From assembly GCF_000428945.1 (NCBI RefSeq), contig NZ_AUAX01000040.1, positions 1 to 64,000 of the forward strand: 64,000 nucleotides of DNA, read 5' to 3'. This document shows positions 50,026 to 56,517 of this stretch, piece by piece; the stretch's first letter is position 1, and every line of letters begins with the position of its first letter. The DNA is from Hamadaea tsunoensis DSM 44101. Lineage in GTDB: Bacteria; Actinomycetota; Actinomycetes; Mycobacteriales; Micromonosporaceae. Position numbers and translations under genes: made by a program. Below the pieces are notes generated by a model. That model had not been told where the DNA came from. It saw only the letters and a program-made list of their open reading frames with translations, and did not search any database.

Positions 50026-50079
50026 TGTTGCGTCCCACTGATACCGTCCAGTTTCGATCTTGTGGGTGACGGGGGAAGC

Positions 50080-51378
50080 ATGCGATCGTCGTGGCGCTGG
50101 GCGCGGTTCGCGTTGGTCTTGGCCATGCTGGCCGTCGCGCTGCCCAGCCCGGACGTGACCCGGGTGGTGCTGCCGGCGCTGGCCGAGGGCGAGTACTACT
50201 CCCTGATCGGCGACGGGTACGCCGCCCGCAGCTCCATCCACGACGATGCCGTCGGCGTGCTCGACCTGTACAACGGACGGGAGCTGTGGCGGCGCGATCC
50301 GGGCATCGGCCACCTGCAGTCGCTGCGCATCGTCGATGGCGTACTCATCATGAGCGCCCTCCAATACTCCGATGCGACGCGGGAGATCCTTAAATCCGGC
50401 ACCGATCAGACGATCGCCGTGGATCTCCGATCCGGTGGCGAGTTATGGCGCCGCAAGGGTGCCGTCCTGTCCAACACGATCGGCGCCATCGTGCCGATCT
50501 GGTGCAACGGGTGCTCCGATGATGCCGTCGGCGCCGACGCGCGTACCGGTCGGGAGATCTGGCGGTCCCCCTGGCTGAAATCGTCGAACTATTTCGACGG
50601 CCGCTCGCAGTGGTCGACCGCCCGCGATGGCACGGTGCGGGCAGTCGACCTGGCGACCGGACGTGCGCGCCTCGTCGGAACACTTCCCCAGGGCTACTGG
50701 ATCATCGGCGGGTCGGCGAGATACATCCTGGCCGTTCCACCCTCCGTTCCCGACTCCGGGCCGATCGTCTACCCGGGCGTAGGCGTCTTCGACAGCCATG
50801 ACCTGCGCCAGATCGCGCACTTGAACATCACGAACAGCGCGAGTTTCCCGCCCGACCTATGGCTCTGCGGAGATCTCATCTGCCAGCGCGGCGGAGTCGA
50901 GATGAAGGTCTACGACCTTCACGGCGAGATCCTCTATTCCAAAGCGCAGTTCCTGCTGCACACTGTCGTCGATCGCGGCGACCGGCAGTTCATCATCGGC
51001 GAGCAGCACCGATCCGGCGTCGTCACGCCGGGTGTGCCGATGGACACCAACCAGATCGTCGAGACCGCGACGGGACATGTCCTCGCCGACATCGGCGTCT
51101 GGCGGCTCGTCCGAGTGGACGCCGACCGGATCTGGGTGGCTCAGTTCGCCAGCCGCGGCACCGCCACGCTTGTCGTCGCGTCCCACGCGCGCGCTCAGCA
51201 CGAGACGATCTTCGGCTACATCGACCTGCGATCGGGTGTGCCGCTCGCCGTCACGACGCTCAGGCGGTTGGGTGGAGCGTACGAGGACTGCGACTTCAGC
51301 TACGGCTGGCTGCTGTGCAGCAACGATGTCACCGACATCCGCCCGGTCGCGATCCGCCTCGACGATCGACCCGTATGA
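50080..51378 (+). CDS. Exported PQQ-like beta-propeller protein
   Basis: A 432-residue protein with an N-terminal membrane anchor or signal (WARFALVLAMLAVALPSP) and a beta-propeller of PQQ-type blades: LDLYNGRELWRRD, VDLRSGGELWRRK, ADARTGREIWRSP, VDLATGRARLVG. Four Cys residues in pairs (WCNGC, DLICQ) may form disulfides. No enzymatic residues are evident. It is likely an extracytoplasmic scaffold or sensor. GGGGGAAG just before ATG 50080 supports the start. Confidence 0.75.
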   Translation: MRSSWRWARFALVLAMLAVALPSPDVTRVVLPALAEGEYYSLIGDGYAARSSIHDDAVGVLDLYNGRELWRRDPGIGHLQSLRIVDGVLIMSALQYSDATREILKSGTDQTIAVDLRSGGELWRRKGAVLSNTIGAIVPIWCNGCSDDAVGADARTGREIWRSPWLKSSNYFDGRSQWSTARDGTVRAVDLATGRARLVGTLPQGYWIIGGSARYILAVPPSVPDSGPIVYPGVGVFDSHDLRQIAHLNITNSASFPPDLWLCGDLICQRGGVEMKVYDLHGEILYSKAQFLLHTVVDRGDRQFIIGEQHRSGVVTPGVPMDTNQIVETATGHVLADIGVWRLVRVDADRIWVAQFASRGTATLVVASHARAQHETIFGYIDLRSGVPLAVTTLRRLGGAYEDCDFSYGWLLCSNDVTDIRPVAIRLDDRPV

Positions 51379-51479
51379 CATGCCCGTAGAGCCGCCCCAC
51401 GAAGGTGGAGCAGAAGATGATGGTTTTGGGGCTCACATCGCTCGCGGTGTGGTTGCCGGCGAAATACTCTCGCTTCCTG

Positions 51480-51554
51480 CCTGTCGTCCAGTGGCCCAGG
51501 ATCACGCACGCCTTCGGGGATGCGTAGACGCCGGTTCGAATCCGGCCGACGGTT
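51480..51554 (+). other. tRNA-Glu-like sequence with an aberrant anticodon arm
   Basis: The D-arm GTCCAGTGGCCCAGGAT (51486-51502) matches actinobacterial tRNA-Glu at 15 of 17 positions, and the T-arm GCCGGTTCGAATCCGGC (51530-51546) is canonical. CCTGTCG (51480-51486) pairs with CGACGGT (51547-51553) at 6 of 7 positions, one a wobble. The anticodon stem ACGCA/TGCGT holds a 12-base loop instead of 7, with TTC at its centre. The connector bases 8-9 are lost. It is either a decayed tRNA gene (perhaps an old attachment site) or an unusual tRNA-like RNA. Confidence 0.5.
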
Positions 51555-51619
51555 CACAAGCCCCGATGAGCGTGCACTGATCCGCTGGTAGCGGGCTCGC
51601 GCTCCGTTCGCCGCCGGGC

Positions 51620-52282
51620 TCAGTCGCGGATCCGGCCGATCCGGTGGGCCAGCTCCGCCACCGCCGAGTCCAGCGGCGGCCACGGGAAGCGCGGCACGAA
51701 TTGGCGCATCAGGACCGCACCGTGCATGGAGGTCCACAAGAGAGTCGCGTCGGAGAACGGGTCGGTGCTGTCGGACCGGCCCGCCGCCGCGCACGCGGCG
51801 ATCGCGTCGACGAGGGTCCGGAACGCGTCCAGCCGCCGCTGCCACACGTCCGGCAGACCCTCGATGGTCTCCAGCGGCGGCCCGGAGAGGCCGGGCGCCT
51901 CCGGTGCCCGCGACCGTCCGAACAGGACGCGGTAGCGGGCGGGGTCGGTCATGGCGAATTCGGCGTACGCGCGGGCCCCGGCCAGCAGCCGCGCGACGGG
52001 ATCCGGTTCGGCGGCCGTGACGTCGACGATCAGCATCCGCAGCCGCTCGTAGCCGATGTCGAGGACCGCGTCGATGATCGCGTCGCGGTCGGCGAAGTGG
52101 GAGTAGATCGATGGAGCGGCGATGTTGGCCTCGCGGGCCACCGACCGCAGCGTGATCGCGTCCTCGGCGCCCTCGCGTTCGAGAATGCGTTCGGCCGCGG
52201 CGACGATCTCGTCGCGGAGCAGGCCGCCCTCGCCCCGACGGTTGCGAGTGCGGCCCTTGGCCTCCGGAGACGTTTTCACCAC
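51620..52282 (-). CDS. TetR family regulator
   Basis: A 220-residue TetR regulator. The helix-turn-helix at about 23-70 reads LLRDEIVAAAERILEREGAED, given by edges, then SVAREANIAAPSIYSHFADRD. The C-terminal domain contains RYRVLFGR and resembles TetR_C_13-type ligand domains. The start GTG 52282 has GGAGAAGG 12 bases upstream and lies four bases after the stop of the MFS gene, so the pair is one operon with the regulator second. Its likely target is the operon promoter with repeats at 53862-53928. Confidence 0.85.
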   Translation of the reverse strand: MVKTSPEAKGRTRNRRGEGGLLRDEIVAAAERILEREGAEDAITLRSVAREANIAAPSIYSHFADRDAIIDAVLDIGYERLRMLIVDVTAAEPDPVARLLAGARAYAEFAMTDPARYRVLFGRSRAPEAPGLSGPPLETIEGLPDVWQRRLDAFRTLVDAIAACAAAGRSDSTDPFSDATLLWTSMHGAVLMRQFVPRFPWPPLDSAVAELAHRIGRIRD

Positions 52283-52286
52283 GTCA

Positions 52287-53834
52287 TCATGCCTTCTCCA
52301 ACGTCCGCTCCGGACCAGACACCACCGAGTCCGTCACCACGGCGACCCCTGGCCGCGGAGCACGGCGCGGCAGTGCGACGAACACGAGCAGCGCCGTGGC
52401 TGCCGCGATGATCGCGGCGATGACGGCCCCGCGGTCCATCGCGGCGGTGAACGCCTGGTTCGCGGCGTCGAGCAGCGGCGCGGCGGTGTCGGCGGGCAGG
52501 TGGGCCGCCACCGCGTGGGCGGACGGGAGGTCGTGGCCGGCGACGGTGGGCGAGTCCTGCATGGCGCTGCGGTACCCGGCCGCCACGATCGTGCCGATCA
52601 CCGCGATGCCCAGGACGCCGCCGAGTTCCCGGGTGACGCTGTTGAGGGCGCCGGCCATCGCCGCGTACCTGCCGGGCACCGATCCGGTGATCTCCAGGCT
52701 GGCGGGGGCCATCAACATGCCCATGCCCGCGCCGATCACGGCCGTCGAGGCGGCGATGGTGGCGAAAGGCGTACCCGTGGAGGTGGTGGAAAGGGCCGCG
52801 AGCCCCGCGGCGACGAGGAGCAGGCCGGTGATGACCGCGCCCCGGACGCCGAGGCGCTTGGTGGTCAGCGCGGAGGTGGCCGACGCGGTGGCCATGGTGA
52901 CGGCGAACGGCATGGCGCCGAGGCCCGCGACGAGCGGGCTGTAGCCGTGCACGAGCTGAAGGTACTGGGAGAGCTCGAACAGCGTGCCGAAGAGGGCGAA
53001 GAACGTGACCGCCAGGGCCAGGGCGGCGACGCCGAAGCGGCGGTTGGCGAACATCCGCAACTGCACGAGAGGCTGCTTCGCGCGCAGCTGCCAAGCGACG
53101 AAAGCGCCGCTGAGCACGGCCGCGACGGCAAACTCGCCCAAGGTGGCGCGAGCGAGCCAGCCGCGCTCGGGAGCCTCGATGATGGCGTCGACGAGCGCGG
53201 CCACCGCTGCGGTCGACAGCACCGCGCCGAGCAGGTCCAGCCGTCCGGTGGCTTGCGGCGCGACGGTGGGCACGACGGCGGCGATGGCGACCAGGGCGGC
53301 CGCGACCACCGGGGCGTTGATCCAGAAGACGCTGCTCCAGGAGAAATGTCCCAGCAACGCGCCGCCGGTGACCGGTCCGATCAGGATGCCGACGCCTGCG
53401 GCGGCCGACCAGGCGGCGAAAGCCTTGGGCCGCTCGGCGACCGGGAACATCTGGGTGATGATCGCGAGGGTGGCGGGCATGACGAACGCCGCGCCGAGGC
53501 CCATCAGTGCCCGCCAGCCGATGAGCTGGGCCGGGCTGTGCGACAACGCGGCGGCCGCCGATCCGCCGGCGAAGACGACCAGGCCGCCGATGAGCGCGCG
53601 GCGGGCGCCGAGCCGGGCACCGAGGCTGCCCGCCAGAATCAGCGCGGCGGCGAAGACCAGGGTGTACGCGTCGGTGATCCACTGGAGGTCCGACGTGGTG
53701 GCGTGCAGCCCCTTGGCCAGGGACGGCAGCGCCGTGTTGAGCACCGAATTGTCGAGCGTGACCGCGACCAGCGTCAGGCTGAGCACCGCCAGCGCGGGCC
53801 GCCGTCTCGGATGACCCGTGAGCTGCGTTTCCAT
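52287..53834 (-). CDS. MFS drug transporter, DHA2 type
   Basis: A 515-residue exporter with about 14 helices: TLDNSVLNTALPSL in helix 1, GSLGARLGARRAL in loop 2-3, LGAAFVMPATLAII in helix 5. Its ATG 53834 follows GGGAGAAG by five bases; the ATG at 53858 lacks such a site. It is cotranscribed with the TetR gene downstream and carries the repeated operator region upstream. Confidence 0.9.
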   Translation of the reverse strand: METQLTGHPRRRPALAVLSLTLVAVTLDNSVLNTALPSLAKGLHATTSDLQWITDAYTLVFAAALILAGSLGARLGARRALIGGLVVFAGGSAAAALSHSPAQLIGWRALMGLGAAFVMPATLAIITQMFPVAERPKAFAAWSAAAGVGILIGPVTGGALLGHFSWSSVFWINAPVVAAALVAIAAVVPTVAPQATGRLDLLGAVLSTAAVAALVDAIIEAPERGWLARATLGEFAVAAVLSGAFVAWQLRAKQPLVQLRMFANRRFGVAALALAVTFFALFGTLFELSQYLQLVHGYSPLVAGLGAMPFAVTMATASATSALTTKRLGVRGAVITGLLLVAAGLAALSTTSTGTPFATIAASTAVIGAGMGMLMAPASLEITGSVPGRYAAMAGALNSVTRELGGVLGIAVIGTIVAAGYRSAMQDSPTVAGHDLPSAHAVAAHLPADTAAPLLDAANQAFTAAMDRGAVIAAIIAAATALLVFVALPRRAPRPGVAVVTDSVVSGPERTLEKA

Positions 53835-53861
53835 GGCTTCTCCCTCATCCCACGGCATAGG

Positions 53862-53928
53862 ATTACGTCCGTAACCTTACGTATGTTAGGTGAGGTTAGC
53901 GTAACGACCGTAACCTTACAAGCGTTAG
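53862..53928. promoter_or_regulatory. Repeated operator region of the MFS-TetR operon
   Basis: Two 21-bp direct repeats sharing CCGTAACCTTAC and ending GTTAG (53869-53889 and 53908-53928) lie 39 bp apart. TTACGTCCGTAA (53863-53874) is a short palindrome. The A/T content is high for this genome, so the promoter is here too. The TetR protein at 51620 is the likely binder. Confidence 0.6.
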
Positions 53929-54086
53929 TTTGAAGATCGGGATGCTCGCCCACGGTGCCGGCTCGCCAGGCAGCGCGTCCCGTCATCTCGGGTCAAAGCT
54001 CAGTGACCGCGCAAGGCCGATCGTTACAGCGGTTCGGAAACCGGGTGCCCTGAGCCGATCTTGGTGGCATGCTCTGGCCGGTGGGC

Positions 54087-54722
54087 ATGGACATTGACGG
54101 ATTCATCGAAGTTCGGCCATGGGTGATCTGGCCGGATCTGCCGAGTGAGATCGAGTGGGAGACTGCGGTCCACTTGGACTGCTTGTATGCCACCCGAGAC
54201 TACGACGCGTTCGGATGTCTGTTCGGCGTGATGAACTACGCCGGGTTCCGGCCCATCGCCGGGGAACGGGGACTGCCTGCCGACGCGGCGGAACGCACTC
54301 GGCGGGCGTTCAACGACCTTCGCTCCGAATCTGGCCACGACGGCCTGTCGCCGACATGGATCGGGTGGGACGAGATCCAGCAGATCGACTGGAGCGAGCC
54401 GGCCGACCATGCCGATACGCGCCTGCACCGCTACGAACAAGACGATGCCGGCCAGTGGGTCTTCAAGGACAAGGCAGCCTGGTCACGCGAGGCTTTCGAG
54501 GCCCTGGGCGTGGCCGCCCCCGCTCCGGGCGAACCTCTCCAAGCCTGGCCGGATGGCAGCATCTGGACCATGGGCAACGTCCAGTACAGGGCGGAGCGGC
54601 TCACCCGGGGCGACGTCATCCCTCAAGACGGCGACTGGCGCCCGGTGTGGGAACTGATGGACGTGCTCGGCCGCCTCCACGGAACTGCGAACTGCCGCCT
54701 GGTCGTCTGGTTCAACCGCTGA
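54087..54722 (+). CDS. Hypothetical protein, possibly phage- or immunity-related
   Basis: A 211-residue acidic, Trp-rich soluble protein beginning MDIDGFIEVRPWVIWP. It contains CLFGVMNYAGFRPIAGERGLP, described by its edges, and a WIGWDEIQQIDW segment. I recall similar N-termini in uncharacterised actinobacterial and phage proteins but cannot name a family. The ATG at 54087 fits those better than ATG 54069, which lacks a clear Shine-Dalgarno. It stands alone between two regulator-transporter units. Confidence 0.55.
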   Translation: MDIDGFIEVRPWVIWPDLPSEIEWETAVHLDCLYATRDYDAFGCLFGVMNYAGFRPIAGERGLPADAAERTRRAFNDLRSESGHDGLSPTWIGWDEIQQIDWSEPADHADTRLHRYEQDDAGQWVFKDKAAWSREAFEALGVAAPAPGEPLQAWPDGSIWTMGNVQYRAERLTRGDVIPQDGDWRPVWELMDVLGRLHGTANCRLVVWFNR

Positions 54723-54803
54723 CATCGCCTGGAGGGCGTCGATGGCGCGGACGGCGTACACCTCGGGCATCTTGGCGCGGATCTCGTCACGGCCCTTGAC
54801 CTC

Positions 54804-54860
54804 GGTGGATGATGCTGAGATCGAACCAGTGACCTCTTCGGTGCGAACGAAGAGGCCACT
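54804..54860 (-). other. Hairpin and T-arm-like sequence
   Basis: Read on the minus strand, a 13-bp stem with one wobble pair (54860-54848 with 54840-54828) and a 7-base loop is followed by CTGGTTCGATC and CCACC, the order of a tRNA anticodon arm, T-arm and 3' end. The T-stem does not pair well. It may be a degraded tRNA 3' end; it also serves as a terminator candidate between the convergent genes at 54722 and 54886. Confidence 0.35.
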
Positions 54861-54885
54861 TCCTGGTATCGACGATTGATGATCT

Positions 54886-55608
54886 CTAGCTGGCGTTGGC
54901 GTACGCCGTCGGATCCTTCCTCTTCAGGACTGCGACCCCGACGGCCGCCAGCCAGATCGCCGCGTACCCGTTGAACATCGCGACCGATCCCCATCCGTTG
55001 GCGGCGTAGAACTCCGACGAGTTGTAGCCGAAGTACATCGACGGGACCGCCGCCAGGTGGAGCGCCGCGACGGCGTACGACGTCCAGCCGACCCACCGGG
55101 GCAGGGCGCGGGTACGCAGGACCGCGTACCCGAAGGCGAGGCCGAAGACGAGCAGCATCAGGTGGCTGATGGAGCCGTAGAGCAGGTAGGTCGGGACGGT
55201 ACGCGTCGGGTCGATCCACTCGGGGGTCTTGATGGCGGTGCCGCCTTCGAGTCCCTTGGCCACCATGTCGATGATCGCCCAGGCGACGCCGGCGGTACCG
55301 GCCACGGTGCCGAACCATTCGTACCGGGCGTCGGCGCGCGCGATCAGGTACCGGACACCGGTCATGAAGACCAGGAACAGTGTGAGCGCGAGGAAGTTGA
55401 ACAGCGAGCGGGTCAGGACCAGCGAGTCCGGCATGGGGCTGCCGGTGTCGACCCCGCACTTCGCCGCGTCGCAGGCGCGTACCACGAAGTAGAGGGGGAG
55501 TTCGGCCATCGCGGCGACGGCGCCGAGGAGCGCGGCCCAGCCGATCCAGCGTCGGGCGGTGCCGGGGAGCTGAAACTGTGTAAGGGATGAAGTGTTCACG
55601 CCATGCAC
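54886..55608 (-). CDS. DUF4386-like integral membrane protein
   Basis: A 240-residue membrane protein with six hydrophobic helices (about 22-45, 65-85, 98-115, 140-165, 172-190 and 210-228). The order of polar residues resembles DUF4386 proteins of unknown function. It diverges from a TetR-family gene with a shared operator at 55606-55624, so it is probably the regulator's target. The start is GTG 55608 or GTG 55599; neither has a clear Shine-Dalgarno, so it may be leaderless. Confidence 0.65.
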   Translation of the reverse strand: MHGVNTSSLTQFQLPGTARRWIGWAALLGAVAAMAELPLYFVVRACDAAKCGVDTGSPMPDSLVLTRSLFNFLALTLFLVFMTGVRYLIARADARYEWFGTVAGTAGVAWAIIDMVAKGLEGGTAIKTPEWIDPTRTVPTYLLYGSISHLMLLVFGLAFGYAVLRTRALPRWVGWTSYAVAALHLAAVPSMYFGYNSSEFYAANGWGSVAMFNGYAAIWLAAVGVAVLKRKDPTAYANAS

Positions 55609-55624
55609 AGTAACAACAACTGTG
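55606..55624. promoter_or_regulatory. Operator of the divergent TetR pair
   Basis: CACAG (55606-55610) and CTGTG (55620-55624) form an inverted repeat with a 9-base centre. AACTGTGTAAGG occurs twice (55574-55585 and 55618-55629), so a second weaker site lies within the first codons of the membrane protein gene. Confidence 0.5.
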
Positions 55625-55668
55625 TAAGGCGTCTACAATTTTGCGGAGAACTCCGAAGGGAAGCCGGC

Positions 55669-56490
55669 ATGACCCCACGTAAGAGCCCTGGCCGCGACGG
55701 CGTACCGGATCACGCGCCTGCGCAGGACGTGAACCTCGACGCGCTGCCGCCCGGGCTGGCGGCGGCCTGGGGGGCCGTCGACGTCGAGGGGCGGCGCGGG
55801 CCGAAGCCGGCGCACAGCGTCGAGGAGATCATCGCGGTCGCGACGGAACTGGCCGACGAGGAGGGCATCGCGGCGGCTTCGCTGCCGAAGGTGGCCGGCC
55901 GGATCGGCGTGACAGCCAATGCGCTGTACCGGTATGTGGCGTCCAAAGAGGAGCTTCTCGTCCTGCTGGCTGATCGGGCCTGGGGCGAACCGCCCGCGCT
56001 GCCGGCCGGCGACTGGCGGGCGGCGGCGACGCTGTGGTCACACCAGCTGTTCGAACGGTTCCTCGCCCGCCCGTGGCTGCTGGACGTGCCGACGACCGTC
56101 CCGCTGACCCCGCACAACGCGGCGTGGCTGGATGCCCTGATCACCGCGCTCAAGCCGACCGGCATGGCGGCGCGGCAGATGCTGACGTGCGCGTACCTGC
56201 TGGACAGCCATGCCCGGTACGGGGCCAACCTGCGGCGCAACACGCCGACCCCGGCCGCCTTGCGGCGCGCGAATCCCGAACGGCAGCAGGCGATGCGGGC
56301 CGTACGCGTCTTCCTGGACGGCCGGCTGCGGTCGCGCAACCTGCTCGCCGTCGCGGAGGTGCTGGAGGATCCGGCCTTCCTCGCGGAGGAACCGGCGCAC
56401 GACGGCTTCGACTTCGGCCTCGCGCGCATCCTCGACGGCATCGAGGTGTACGTGTCGCGTGAGGAGGGTCTTGACACACCGCAGGCGTAG
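55669..56490 (+). CDS. TetR/AcrR family regulator
   Basis: A 273-residue regulator with an extended N-terminus of about 45 residues before the helix-turn-helix (VEEIIAVATELADEEGIAAAS, given by edges, then ANALYRYVASKEELL) and a long C-terminal ligand domain (TetR_C type with RPWLLDVP). The ATG at 55669 follows GAAGGGAAG. It should control the divergent membrane protein gene. Its stop lies 27 bases before the SARP start, so read-through into the SARP gene is possible. Confidence 0.85.
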   Translation: MTPRKSPGRDGVPDHAPAQDVNLDALPPGLAAAWGAVDVEGRRGPKPAHSVEEIIAVATELADEEGIAAASLPKVAGRIGVTANALYRYVASKEELLVLLADRAWGEPPALPAGDWRAAATLWSHQLFERFLARPWLLDVPTTVPLTPHNAAWLDALITALKPTGMAARQMLTCAYLLDSHARYGANLRRNTPTPAALRRANPERQQAMRAVRVFLDGRLRSRNLLAVAEVLEDPAFLAEEPAHDGFDFGLARILDGIEVYVSREEGLDTPQA

Positions 56491-56517
56491 GCTGCCCCCG
56501 TGCGCGGAAGATCATCG

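Noticed and set aside
49030-50069. Frame in the GH127 region continuing past the stop on another frame
   Set aside because: It is Arg/His/Gln-rich and repeats only because the lectin repeats underneath do.
54483-54770. 95-codon minus-strand frame with MPEVYAVRAIDALQAM start
   Set aside because: Most of it is antisense to the 54087 gene; only the first 25 codons look coding-like, so it is noted as a fossil scrap, not a gene.
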